This document shows, piece by piece, positions 26,067 through 38,463 of a DNA stretch of 64,000 bases; position 1 is the stretch's first letter; each line of letters starts with the position of its first letter. Under the pieces are notes generated by a model that saw only the letters and a list, made by a program, of their open reading frames with translations, had not been told where the DNA came from and searched no databases. The translations under genes and the position numbers were made by a program. Source of the DNA: Trichoplax sp. H2 (Eukaryota; Placozoa; Uniplacotomia; Trichoplacea); NCBI GenBank assembly GCA_003344405.1, contig NOWV01000017.1:186001-250000 (forward strand), read 5' to 3'.

Positions 26067-28867
26067 TTACGATTTTATTTCAAATTTGTCGTAAGAAGAC
26101 AATATTTCGGCTACCAGATTAAGAGCGTCAGCATCACTTAACAATTTTCTATGAATTAAAAACAAACAATAAACTTTACTTAAAATATAACTTACTACAT
26201 GTAATGTACGTTTATAAAAGTAAAGGAATGGAATCCATAAAAGTAGTGTGTATAAAATTTGAACAATGCTAGTGACTTACTTCACTGATTCCTTAGCGTT
26301 TTCCGCAATTTGATGCAGCTGTTGTGAAGCGAATTGAACATTTTCTTTAGCAGAAATCATGCCATGTAGTTGTTGTTTTAAGATCGCATTATTTGCTTTA
26401 ACTTCAATCAATTCCTTTTTTAGTTCAGCAACAACAGCTTCGGCATGAGTAGCTCTTTTCTATAATATCAAACAAATAGATTTTCTTCTTTATTTCAATT
26501 TAATTTCAAGTCAGTTTTAACATACTCGCCTCTTGTAGAATAATTTTATATCACATTACGAATTTATGGTACCAACTATGAATCCTGACGAAATTGATAC
26601 AATTACACCAGCCATACTGTACTCAATCTATTACCTAGTGAGTTAATGTCATAAAATCTAAGTGATGAACTCGGCTAAAACGTTCTTTTATGCTAACGAA
26701 TGTAAAATCTTTAACACCGATTTTAACGTTGTAAAGGTTAGCAAATACTCCGATGCTAATTAAACCATTGATTCAAATCATAGGCTATAATTATATTAAC
26801 AGTTTTCGCTAAGGAAACATAATATTTACGGTCGCTATTTGTAGGTTTTGTTCAATTTTTTCTGTAACTTGTTCAAGAGCAGCAGTCTCTTCAGCATCTT
26901 TCATTCTGATAAGTTTTAAATTTTCTTTTAATTTTGATACTCTATTATAACATAAACAGAAAATATTGCATTACTTTCAACGTAAATTTTCCTTCTTTAT
27001 TGACTTTAGGTAGAGCTTGCTTTTAGTTTCGGTAAACATATACTCGTATATAATATCATGTTTGCTTGTTTTAACATTCAATCGATGAAGCGTTGTTTAA
27101 AATACAATCTATAGTGATAGTTTTAGTATTATCAAAAAAAGAGGGCTATTGCAATTAAATAAAATGGCAATCATTGATCGCGTCTGTAAGATAACATACT
27201 GTGAAATAGATTCATCTCTCTCGGTTGTAATTTTCGCTATCTTTTTCTTTAAGTTTGAATTTTCAAGCCTTAACTGGAACAAGAACAGGATATAATTCAA
27301 AATAGTACTCCTTCATAATAGTAATATCAAGAAATTTATGCTTCGACAATATAATGCGCTATGACAATCTAGACGTGAAATCGGATCTAATAACAAATGT
27401 ACGATCGCGCTATAAATACGATAACGTGATCTAATCGCATTAACCGACAAGTGCACGCATCAGGCTCTCCGGTAGCTATTCATGCCCCTCTTCTTTTAAT
27501 TTATTTAATATTGCTAATCATGAATAGAGCTTGGCTATTACGTGATTAATGCCGTAAGCAATACGATAAAACACTCAGTAATGATAAACGGACGGTGAAA
27601 CTACTCTTATATTTCCTAAAAAACAATCGTGAATCTACCTTAATCACGTCGTCATCATCTTGAGAAAATATATCCAATTTACTGCCACTAGCTTTTTTGG
27701 ATTTATTCTTTTGCTTCTTTTTCGTCATTTCTGTTGTTTTATTTGTGCCTTCAAACGAAAACGGATTGACTTCTTCACCTTTTTCATCAGCTTTGAATAA
27801 AACGACAAGAATATTTTATCAAGATAGTATTCAAATTTTAAAGTAACATAATCATCCCAAGTACAACAAAACACGTAATGCATTTTTACTAATTATCCGT
27901 TAAAATCTATGAATCCCAACAGATCAATGAAATAGAGTACGGTTTCATTTTATACAATATTCAAATTTGCTAATGACATACACGTATGTTATCAATCAAT
28001 CGTTTAACCTCAATAATGTACATTTAGCAAGTCTACATTTATTGATATATTTCATATGGATTTGTAGCGCTTTAAGCTTTCAAGGTTTTATTAAATGAAT
28101 ATTGTATCTATCTCCTAATAGAATATCTCGATCTAGCAACTTTCTACTCGTATCTTCTGTCATTTGATATTGTATTTTAATTTATTTCTTAAGAATAGTG
28201 TTACTGATTCCTTACACGTTTTACTTGTTGCTAGCAATCGATACTGTTGTAACCAGCATCGTATGCGTCAGTAGTACGTTACGATTTCATTGATCGATGA
28301 GTAAGGATTGATAACATAGACATAGCAAGGGAATTCATCTCAGCTTCATAATCTGTACTGATGCTGTATATTATTACTATAGTTATAGTAATCATCCAAT
28401 GGAGCCTTCCTTAGTAATTATCTATCTACTATTAGTGCATTACGTTTGGCATGTTGCCCAACATGTAAATTGGCAGCAGATTTAAAGCAAAATGTCAGTC
28501 AGTATAGAATATCAGACAGTAAATCAGTATCTACTATGTCATACCTAATGTACTATTCTAAGCTTAGAAGTAAAGGATATTCTCATCGATTTGTAGATCA
28601 ATAAGCAGTATCATTGACTTAAAAAATTATCCACAGTATCTCTTCCACTGTTTACTTTTACTGCATACCTGCAAGGTCCTCTTCCAGCACTTGTGCGATA
28701 GTCATGCTATGACTTTTTGAATGACTGCTGTCGCTATCCGATACAGTTTCGTCTACGAACTGTTGACTCTTGACAAAATTGGTAAAAGAAAAGGGATTGG
28801 CCCGGCTGGGCAAACCTTCAGCGTTCTGTTGATTTTCATCATCTATCTGGTACTGGCTGTCCTCCAT
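26067..28867 (-). CDS. ENTR1: ENTR1 (SDCCAG3), endosome-associated trafficking regulator
   Basis: Coiled-coil protein of endosomes and centrosome/midbody linked to retromer-dependent recycling. Six exons with matching phases give 265 residues: 28867-28669, 27790-27639, 27273-27200, 26941-26830, 26459-26281, 26148-26067. The N-terminus carries SRANPFSFTNFVKSQQF, matching the vertebrate ANPFSFREFLKTKNL motif; a second NPFSF follows in exon 2. The C-terminal coiled coil (LRLENSNLKKKIAKITTERD; VTEKIEQNLQIATKRATHAE) matches the vertebrate DENSKLRRKL and MTKRAVKAEN segments, and the last exon reads KLLSDADALNLVAEILSSYD, matching GAETLNLVAEILKSID. The exon 5 donor GTAAGT contains an in-frame TAA, so a no-splice reading would stop early; the spliced form is supported by the conserved last exon. 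Human ENTR1 is longer, mainly in the middle. Confidence 0.87.
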
Positions 28868-29000
28868 GGCTCTCAGCTCTTTCCACAGTTTTTCATTCCA
28901 TCCTTAACGACATCATTCATGGATGTACAGTATATTGGTAGCAACTCTAACACCACGTATACACTTTTATAATAATTATCTCTTGAGCTATAGCGACAGT

Positions 29001-29283
29001 GGCTGCACCTCAATATAAATCAATATGCTTCGAGAGTCTATAAGATTTACTCAACTCGAATTTGATCACTTCTTAAGCTTCCTAAGCTATCAATGGCTGC
29101 ACCTCAATATAAATCAATATGCTTTGAGAGTCTATAAGATTTACTCAACTCGAATTTGATCACTTCTTAAGCTTCCTAAGCTATCAATGGCTGATGCTTT
29201 CACCTCAATATAAATCAGTATGCTTTGAGAGTCTATAAGATTTACTTAACTCGAATTTGATCACTTCTTAAGCTTCCTAAGCT
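29001..29283. repeat. Three direct copies of a 94 bp unit
   Basis: Units begin at 29001, 29095 and 29189 with GGCTG...CACCTCAATATAAATCA and end with CTTAAGCTTCCTAAGCT. Copies are nearly identical; the third has a 7-bp insertion (ATGCTTT). High identity suggests a recent expansion. Confidence 0.92.
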
Positions 29284-29362
29284 GCCCAAAAGTCTGATGG
29301 CTATCGAATAATTCTTAACATTTGCTCTCCGCTGAATGAAATCCGAGGTGGTTGCCTTAGTA

Positions 29363-29545
29363 ATACAGTACAGTACTGTACAGTGTACACTCTAGAAAAC
29401 GAACTTTTAACCATAATAATACTGTACAGTACAGTACACAGTTTTGTGCATCTGACTACAGTACTGTACCGTGCTGTACTGCATCACGTGAGCACAGTAC
29501 AAACCTACAGTACAGTACAAATCTACAGTACAGTACTGTAATGTT
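29363..29545. repeat. CAGTAC/GTACTG palindrome cluster upstream of BOP1
   Basis: At least five separate runs of TACAGTAC or GTACTGTA occur in 180 bp, ending 70 bp before the BOP1 ATG. Confidence 0.75.
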
Positions 29546-29615
29546 ACAGTACTGAGTACTCTGGCATCCCTGCAAGCATGCAACACCTGAATCCAGGAGA
29601 CCCCTTTTAACGGCG

Positions 29616-32600
29616 ATGATGGCTGATCACCAAGATAGCTCTGAATCAGATTATGGCGAGCTCGACAGTGAATTAATCGATTCGGTCTGTTCTTTAGCTT
29701 ATTTGAACATATTATTGCATGTATGCTATGATCTTAGCTAACATAGAACTTATAACATTAGGATGAGAGTGGCTCTGAAGAATTAGAAGATGATAATGTA
29801 ATGGATGACAGTTTAACAGACGAGGTAAGTCCCTTTGCAACATCTTTTATTTGTCCATCTTTTACACGATGTGTAGGATCGGCATACTGTATATTGTATT
29901 GATTCGCTATACGGGATAAGAAATGTGGTCAATGTCACTAGTAATAATCATGATATGGATAAAATCTGGCACCGATTATTACAAGAGATGTTTAAGATAT
30001 TTCTCTTTACCTATTAGGGTGATGCTAGCTTGGAAGAATCGGACAATCAATTAACAGACGAAGAGGTATAACTTTATTCATTTGATACCATGAAAGTGAT
30101 TATACTGTGAAGTACAGCAGGATAAAATGGAATGCAATAACTTGGTTGTTTCACTATGATCATATACAGTACAAACAATACCCTGTCAAAATTTCTATAT
30201 AATTAGGGTAATGCTAGCTTGGAAGAATTTGACGATAATTTAACGGACGAGGAGGTACGTACAACTTTGTCTTTATTCACCTGTAACTATGACAGTATGA
30301 AAGTGATAATGATACAGTGCAGTACAATGGATAGACGAATGGAAGTTTAACGAAGCCATTTGGTTATTCCTATATTTTTATGTGAAGTAATCTAGTGACA
30401 TGATAGTATATTGCTACTAGACTACTTTATGTGTTACTGCAGGTACATTGGTGCAGTTCTGATTTGAATCAATCTGTTCTAGGATATGGAAAAGGATATC
30501 CTTAGTGATGACAGTCAGGAAAATATTCAGGCGGTACCGGAAGAAGACTCCTCAGATGAAGAGGTTACTAACAATGACCTAAAATGTATCTTAAAAGTAT
30601 CTTTTAACGAAGGAAATAGCGAACCATATATATCGAGTTCTTTTATTTTGTAATACTTATACTGCGCTGCTCACCTCCAGATATTAAATAGACTGTACCT
30701 TGTATCGATCGTTAAAGTTTATGCTAAACTCTATTTTATAGCCACTGCGAACTCTTCACATATATTTTGAGGAGCTTATTCGATTGAATATCATTAGCTA
30801 TGCAGTATAGCTGTACTTCATATTATATGATAGCGTATCTTTCAATTTTGTACGTATAACTTTATTCATATATCATCACAAAGAATTGCTGTACAATAAT
30901 TTTGATGTAATCTCGGCAAGTAAATGATAGTGAACAAAACAATACTTTAACTTTGAATAATTTGCAGCCTATGTGTTGAATCGTTTAAAACCTAAAGCTA
31001 CATCAGATCTTTAATGCCGAAAGGGATATATTTGCAGTATACCAGTAACGAGATAATAATGCAGTATGTCTGCATTCGATGGATACTGTCATTTCTGTAA
31101 AGCTTCAAGTCTCAATGATTGTATATGTATTTATTGAACAGTTAATGCATAACCATAAATGTAGATGACAACAATTTAGATCGTCATAGCATATTTATTC
31201 TAATAATGGATTTGACGTGCAATTGACATTCTTTAATTTTATTTAATATAAATCGGTTAGCCACGAAATACCGTCGGCAATATCCCTATGAACTGGTACG
31301 ATGACTATCCACATATCGGTTACAACCTTGGAGGAAAGAAAATCCCGAAGCCACTGAAAACCGATGAAGTGAGTATGATACAAGTTCTAACTCAATTTCT
31401 TGATATACTGTTACTGATTGCTATTAGGTAATGTAATACCATGGAAATTGTTCTAAGAATTGTTTTATTGGCTTTAGCTGGACAATTTCTTAAAGAAAAT
31501 GGATGACCCAAATTTTTGGTATGGTGATTACCGTTAATATTGATATCGAACTCTTACTAACCTAAAAATTGCATCTCAGGAGAACTGTTACAGACAAAAC
31601 TACCGGAAAAGAGATAGTTTTAACCGATGAAGAGTTAGCATTAATTCAACGTATACAGGATGGAAACTTTCCTGATGCGTCTTACGATCCTTATCAAGTT
31701 GGTTATTATTCATTGCTTAGTATGTTGTACTTAGCGTACTCTTTTACGTGTGTCTAAATGCACCATTATTATAACTTCCGATAGCCATATGAAGACTTTT
31801 TCACTCGTGAACAATTGATTACTCCATTATCAAATAAACCTGAACCAAAATCAAAATTTATTCCATCTAAATGGGAACATAAAAGGGTATGGAGGTTGAT
31901 TGATAATTCAATGGTATCATTTTACGTTTTGCTAATATCAGAGAAAAATATTCTGTCGTCTAGGTTATGAAAATTGTAAGAGCTATTAGAAATGGATGGA
32001 TCAGACCAAGAGTTGAAAAGGACGCTAAACCACAATATTACCTATTATGGGACAAAGAAGGCCAGCAGGTAACATAGAAAATTGACATTTTAGAGATGGC
32101 ATAGATTAGTTATACTCAAACAAATTCATACTTGCAATCCCCACGGCACCGTAGAAAGATCATCCAATGCATATTCCTGCTCCGAAATTAAAAATGCCAG
32201 GTAGTTCACAGATGTATATTAAAAAATTTTATAATTATTTTATACACATGTCTGAGAAAAAGTCACTTTTATCCACCGTATTTTAAAAGGTCATGAAGAA
32301 TCCTATAATCCTCCACCGGAATACCTTCCGAATGAAAAAGAAGTCTGTACTTAATTCTAATAAGTGTGCAACTAGTGAAGTTATTATTAAGACATCCCTA
32401 TGACTTTCAATAAATAGATTCAAGCTTGGATTGAAAAGGATCCTGAAGATAGAGCTCTAAACTTTTTGCCTAAAAAGTATATTGATCATAGTGTTTATGT
32501 GATCTACTTCCATCTTACTCTATACAAGTTAGTGTAACCATGAAAGATTAAGGGTTTTTTTCCATTTCGATTATTTCTTCGTGCTCGTAGATACCAGAAT

Positions 32601-35057
32601 CTTAGAACAGTTCCCGCATACAATAAATTTATTCAAGAACGATTTGAAAGATGCCTTGATTTGTATTTATGCCCAAGACAGAAAAAAGACAGGGTAAAGC
32701 ACTTTATTATTAAAGCCCAGCGTTTCGCTTGTACACTTAGCTTGCTTCTCCTTAACTTTGAATCATTTTCATTTGATAGATACAAATTGACCCAGATGAA
32801 CTCTTACCAAAATTACCTAAACCAGCTGATCTCCAGCCATTTCCATCATCTGAACGAATTGTATATATTCTTTTGCTTAATTTATTCGGTCAAAAAATAA
32901 ATTTCGATAAATTTATCAAGCTACATATCTATTCCACAAGGTTTATAAGGGCCATACATCGATTGTTAGGAGTATCAGTCTTAGTCCTAGTGGTAGATGG
33001 TTGGTTTCAGGTCAGTTTATAAAATTATGGAATTTTTTTCACGTAATTTAAGAGTAGAATATCTAATAAATTAGTAAACTCTAACATTTTGTCGCGAAAT
33101 ATCAACAGGAAGCGATGACAAGACTGTTCGATTCTGGGATGTTGATATTGGTAGATGCATCAAAACCATTACATTTGAAGATTCAATTATGGTAGTATCC
33201 TGGTGCCCAAACCCGATGGTCAATTTGGTATTGATAGCTTGGTAAAATAATTACAATATGGATCTAACGCATATAACTAAGTACTGTATTAACGGATTGA
33301 TTTTTCTTAATGTAATCGAAGCGGTCAGCAAGTTAGGATTATTAATCCTGCTCTCACTGAAGATGATAAGGCTAAAACTAATGTAACAGATGAAGTCATA
33401 AAATCAATCCCAATAAGTAGTTCACAGGGTACTGAAAGTTTAGCAAATACTTGACCTTATGACTTATTAAATTTTATTAAACTTCCGTCATTAATTTTTG
33501 GTAAACTTGTGGTCTACGGTTAAATTCAGAATAAGCTTTTCTATAAAATTTTAGACAATTCGGCAAAGTGGATTATGTCGGATGAAAACAGCTACAGCAC
33601 GGGAGAGCGGATTGTCATTAAGTGTTCGAATGTAAATTGCAATAATTAATTAATAATAATTTCTAAAGATATGATACTCTAATACCTAGATTCATAAATA
33701 ACGTAACTGTTGAATGCTTCAGAATGTAGATTGTATTACATGGCATAATAAGGGCGACTATTTCGCTACTGTTCATCGAAAAGGTAAATTTGTTAACGTT
33801 AAATCGTTTTTGCTATTATTTCCAAAAATTTATTTTGTTATGAACTACCAATTTAAAATTTTCTAAAAGGAGGAAATAAGTCAGTACTAGTTCATCAGCT
33901 ATCAAAGGCCCGCACCCAAGTATGGTTAACCTTGATTTCGTTACTGCGATGTTCTATATAATTTTAGATGTTTTTTTGTCTATAATAAGCTGAATGGAAT
34001 GATAATAATTATATTTATAATCGTGTAGGTTCCATTTAAACGTTGCCGTGGCCTTGTGCAATGTGTTCAATTTCATCCTAATAAACCATTTATGCTTGTA
34101 GCGGTAGGAATTTTAAATCGGCAAATTGATGCGTTTTTGGCAACAACAATTGATGCAAAAGTGTATTAACTGCTAATCTCTTGATGTTTTAGACTCAAAC
34201 ATATATACGCATCTATAATTTGGTAAAGCAACAACTCGCTAAGAAGCTATCTAGTGGAGTAAAGTGGATATCGAGCTTAGCTGTCCATCCACAAGGTTAA
34301 ATTTAATGGATTGATTACCTTCAGTAGCTTCTAGTGTTAGAAAGATTGAAAGAAATATTACAGCTATCCCGTTATTGTTTCTTACAGGAGATAATATCAT
34401 CATTGGAAGTTACGATGCACGTTTATGTTGGTTTGATGTTGACTTGTCTACCAAGCCATATAAAACCTTAAGGTATTCATACACTGTATAAGCCATAGTA
34501 TTCTTTTACGTTTTCTAGTTTAGCTAATATGCATGTAGATCTAATGTCTAATTTAATATAAACTGTATTATGTTTCGTTGCTAAATAGGCAACATAAAAT
34601 GGCTATTAGAAGTGTGGTTTTCCATAAATGTTATCCCTTATTTGCATCTGCAAGTGACGATGGCACAGTAATAATTTGTCATGGCAGAGTTTTTAAGTAA
34701 ACGGAATTCATACTGAATAAAGTTTATATTCGTACAGTAAATGAGATCTTGTCGGTACTAAACTTTTATATAAATTTATGTGGTTACCAATCTAGTGACC
34801 TAATGCAAAATCCTCTAATAGTTCCTGTTAAAATTTTACGAAGTCATACCATTTCCAATGATCTCGGTTAGGGAGCGAAACATTAATACGTTTTTTTAAT
34901 CTAGTACTTATCCTTAGCATCAATATATAAATATGAAAGGTCTCATTTTTATTGTTTCTATTAATTATTGACAGGAGTTTTAGATTGCACTTTTCATCCA
35001 TCGGAACCTTGGCTATTGAGTGCCGGAGCTGACGGCACAATCAGATTATATTCATAA
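29616..35057 (+). CDS. BOP1: Ribosome biogenesis protein BOP1 (yeast Erb1), WD40 protein
   Basis: Nucleolar member of the PeBoW complex (PES1-BOP1-WDR12) needed for 27S/32S pre-rRNA processing and 60S assembly. Starts ATG ATG GCT at 29616; stop TAA 35055-35057. The acidic N-terminus is split over small exons: 29616-29684, 29762-29824, 30018-30065, 30207-30254, 30483-30563; then 31261-31368 carries the BOP1NT hallmark [20 protein letters not shown]. Further family segments are [76 protein letters not shown] and, in the beta-propeller, [40 protein letters not shown] and the end [12 protein letters not shown]. All regions of human BOP1 have a counterpart. Exons 3 and 4 are near-identical 48-nt duplicates ([16 protein letters not shown] and [16 protein letters not shown]). 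Confidence 0.95.
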
Positions 35058-35316
35058 CTGCTAATTGGTAATATTCTACTATACGAACGAATATCATAAA
35101 CAGCTATATCAACGGTTACAATAGCCGGAATAAATTCCTTCTGTATGATAAAATTATATGATACATGAATAAAAGAAGTGTAGATCTTTTTTCTTACTTC
35201 TTTAGCGTATCTAGCCAATTATTAGAAAAAGCAAAACATTTTCCTTATTTCACCTAATTTTGGATATGAGATCTAAACAGCTTGTAAATAAGTTTTAATT
35301 ATACTGCTTCATTTAG

Positions 35317-35425
35317 CATTCTTTGAATGACGAACAGATTGTAGTGGTATCGCAACGACAATCTGTCAAGTTAATATTTATAAAGTCAGACAATGAAATA
35401 CTCACATTAAACATACATCAAGGCC
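35317..35425 (+). other. Orphan exon-like open segment between BOP1 and RHEB
   Basis: A 109-nt segment flanked by a good acceptor (TTCATTTAG) and a good donor (GTAAGT) is open in one frame and reads HSLNDEQIVVVSQRQSVKLI then FIKSDNEILTLNIHQG. The frame is closed by TAG exactly at the acceptor, as expected of a true exon. I find no partner exon on either side, and it lies in the 450-bp tail-to-tail gap between BOP1 and RHEB. It may be a relic, an exon of an overlapping transcript, or chance. Not recognised as any family. Confidence 0.25.
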
Positions 35426-35510
35426 GTAAGTACAATAATTCGAGATAAAGAATTGCTTCAGTTTTTCCAAAAGAAAATGAAGACAATTCCTACTTATAAC
35501 TAGAGTATTA

Positions 35511-38463
35511 TTAAATAAGTGTACAATCGCCTCCTTTTTGCCCTCCCTGCAATCTACCTTCTACTCTTTCAATTTCCTCTAAAGCGCCTAGAAATACTTG
35601 TATGGCACTCTAATGAAATAGAAAAATACGCGTATATAGTAGATTGAGATTTTTAATAATATGTCGGTGCTAACAGAAGTTAGAAAGGTATGATCTTCAT
35701 AGAATTAATAGTTCAATGTAGTCTTACAAAAAGCATACCTCATGACTTTTAGCAGTGGATTCTACAAATGTTGCATTCCATGAATTTGCAAGCTTTTTTC
35801 CATCTTCTGAACTAATAACTCTGAAAATAAGTTTGTTACAGCAAACGAATAAATGTCAGTGAAACAATCGCATATAAATAAAAACACCTCTGCGAAATGA
35901 TAGGTGTAAGGCTTACCTTTCCATGTGCAAATCGCTCTTATTGCCTACCAATATCATTGGAACACTGATAAAAATGGCGCAGATTTTAGAATGATTACAT
36001 TAGATGTACTGAAGTTTAGCTGTGAGCATTATAATAAAACATTTATTTGAGTAATGTTAATATCAAACTTACTGAGTCGTCCCGGTCATATCTAGTAATT
36101 TTTCTCGTACATCTTTAACTACTTCAAAGCTATTCAAAAGGCAGTAGTAATTATAGTTACTAAGACACATGCTATTGTAAGATCAATTTTAAAGCCAACT
36201 TATAGCAAGGAATATTCACCTCTTATTGCTAGTTATAGAATATACCAAGATGTAACCGTGAATATCCATAAAATAGGATTGTGGCAAGACTGCATACTCA
36301 TCCTGTTGCAAATTGTTCATCGCAAATGTAATTATTAGATAATATCGAAAGCTAGTAATTACAAATAACATGGTTTGTACGAGTGATAAAGATTTCATAA
36401 AGAGTACTTTTAGAATTACGGTACAAGATGAACGACAACAAGTTAAGGACAAATTTATTAAGTTAAAAGATTATTCTACTGTTACGACAAAAAGTCTTAC
36501 CTGGCCAGCCGTATCAACAATAGTTGTGCGATATTCTATCCCCCTGTGTTTAATAGTATGTTCAAAGGCTGCATAAAGAAAAGGACTAAAATTAAATTAT
36601 AATCTACTTGGTAGATCCTGTAGACTGAGTGTAGAGTTATGGTGTGTAACATGATAAATATCGCAAACTACTATTCAATGTACGTTATTACTGTCAGCTT
36701 TTCACAATCGTAAGTAGTTATCATAATGATTAAAGATATATTGAATTTAAATGTTAATGTCATGGTAAGACAATATAGCAAATTGAGGTACCAATAGCCC
36801 TAGTGACGATAATCATTACAGTAAGGCAAATTTCGACTACTCATCAAAGTTTAAAAAATATACGATTGTACTATCTTACAATGAAATATAACGTACTAAG
36901 GTATTTATGAAGTTAATTGAATAAACGAGATACGAATAAATAATTGATTGGAGGATAAAGCCTAAATCTTCTAGATAACAACTACAGCGAATTCTTAAGA
37001 TTGATAGTTGGTAGAGGTATTCTTCGATTACTGTAGTTTTTAAGCATAAGTTGCATGTCCAATACTTGTGGAATAACCCAGGCACTTTATAGCAGAAGCT
37101 ACGATAGAACTTTGTATGGGTAACAATTTTTGTATTCTAAGTTTAATGACTACTTTACATTACTGTCGATATGGAGTAAATCTTAGCATAACTTAGCAAA
37201 GAAACTTACACCCGCCAATAGTAGGATCGTAAGAGGCCACAAATTGATTATCAACCAATTGAATAATAAGAGAGGATTTCCCTAGTTAGTAAATAATATA
37301 ATGTTCATTAATAATTGCATTCTAGGAAGTATGTGCAAATAGTGAAAGAGAATCATCCACTGTTGTAGAAAATATTGTCACTTTCAGATTGAAAAAGAAT
37401 GGTTGCTGGGTTAATTGAATATTATACTGTCGTATTGGATTGCTGCCCAGGGGATATCAATTTTGTATACTTTACAATAATAACTCGTACGTCGTGATAA
37501 GCTGTTGATATGTCGTCTTTATCCATTGGATACTTACGTTACTCAAAGCTTCTATTTTGCAGTAAGACTAGATCACTGTAGGGTCTTGAAATTTAGCCAA
37601 TTTAGGTGTATTTCCTTGATTGGATTGAATTACAATTACAAATTGATCGATTTGTACACTCTATAATACAGTACAGACGTCCATTTCATCTTGCAATTGT
37701 GGTTGAATAAAAGGCTACAATGGAGTCTAAATAATGGATCAACTTGATGACTATTGAAGATCACATCCATTAAGTTTAATAGAAGCTAAAAGCTACGTTT
37801 ACCTCATCCTTAGCGATAGCAATTCTATCAAGAGGAATAAAAATGACCAATCATTCCAATTTACCCTATGATAAATACCTGGTGGTGCTCTATCGACTGG
37901 TGGAAACACGTTACAAGTACGAGAGCAGCATTGACGACAACATCAATGTCTGGATTTTTGGATTGCTACTGTACTCATCGTATGTCTATCTCGTTTTTCA
38001 TCGAAGAGGAAGGACACACTAAAGTGGAAATCATCATCCAGCAAGTCTAACAACTCATTTTGATGATCATTATCCTCCATCATGTGTTGATCGATAGTAG
38101 AATTATCGTATTCGATAAGTTTTTTTTTTTCAATAACGATTGACTAGATACGTTTATTTACCTCCGGTTGATTATCTAACAACATACGACTTGTCATCAC
38201 TGCACTAAAGTATCCATCCTACGTACGTACACCTGTAGCAGTATGGAACTCAGCCTGAAGAATACCGTCCCACTTGGTTGTTTTGTATTGGATATCAAGC
38301 CGAGCGAGACACAACTACTTTCAACTAGTTAAGTCATTATATTCATTCAATGGTGAAAGAAATGATCATTAATAGTGGTCATTGCTTATTCTAACTTGTC
38401 TTCTATCAACTTACCAACTTGCCGAAAACCTAATACACATAATTTTCTCGATTTAGGCGGCAT
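35511..38463 (-). CDS. RHEB: RHEB, Ras-family GTPase activating mTORC1
   Basis: Small GTPase at the lysosome that turns on mTORC1. Eight exons with matching phases total 558 nt, 185 residues (human 184): 38463-38415, 37281-37210, 36568-36501, 36302-36220, 36129-36073, 35964-35917, 35820-35739, 35609-35511. The start MPPKSRKLCVLGFRQVGKSS parallels human Rheb; G1 is GFRQVGKS, G2 SYDPTI, G3 DTAGQ, G4 NKSD, G5 ESTAK. Rheb-specific blocks are QDEYAVLPQSYFMDIHGYIL, VYSITS, SFEVVKDVREKLLDMTG, VPMILVGNKSDLHMER and NSWNATFVEST. It ends in a CaaX box CTLI (human CSVM). Exon 2 joins exon 3 through the GTAAGT donor just after position 37210, giving PTIGGSFEHTI. Intron 1 is 1.1 kb and holds a candidate small ORF on the other strand. 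Confidence 0.95.
37843..38022 (+). CDS. Candidate 59-residue small membrane protein inside RHEB intron 1, opposite strand
   Basis: ATG at 37843 (context AATAAAAATGACC) opens a 59-codon frame ending TAA at 38022. The N-terminal half is polar (begins MTNHSNLPYDKYLVVLYRLV), followed by an acidic stretch (ESSIDDNIN) and one hydrophobic segment (VWIFGLLLYSSYVYLVF), then a basic tail HRRGRTH, as in a C-terminally anchored single-span protein. Third positions are richer in G/C (CTG GTG GTG CTC, GTC, ATC) than in neighbouring genes. I do not recognise a family. The opposite strand has a 45-codon overlapping frame from 38080, so coding status is unproven. Confidence 0.35.
   Translation: MTNHSNLPYDKYLVVLYRLVETRYKYESSIDDNINVWIFGLLLYSSYVYLVFHRRGRTH

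Larger units (their letters stand above)
28868..29615. promoter_or_regulatory. Bidirectional promoter region between ENTR1 and BOP1
   Basis: Only 748 bp separate the two divergent start codons. The region holds a threefold 94 bp repeat (29001-29283) and then, at 29363-29545, dense CAGTAC/GTACTG palindromes (for example TACAGTACAGTACTGTACAG). It is therefore either a repeat-loaded promoter or a promoter whose control elements are themselves these repeats. Confidence 0.6.

Noticed and set aside
25813-26094. 93-codon plus ORF after TBC1D5
   Set aside because: It is antisense to, and overlaps, the conserved last exon of ENTR1 and begins at a non-ATG codon; low-complexity composition.
26281-26286. 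Early stop of ENTR1 at the TAA inside the exon 5 donor
   Set aside because: Splicing at GTAAGT leads in phase to a downstream exon matching the conserved ENTR1 C-terminus.
37940-38080. 45-codon minus ORF (MEDNDHQNELLDLL...) inside RHEB intron 1
   Set aside because: The true RHEB exon 1 is at 38463-38415 and joins exon 2 exactly in phase; this frame overlaps the better plus-strand small ORF.
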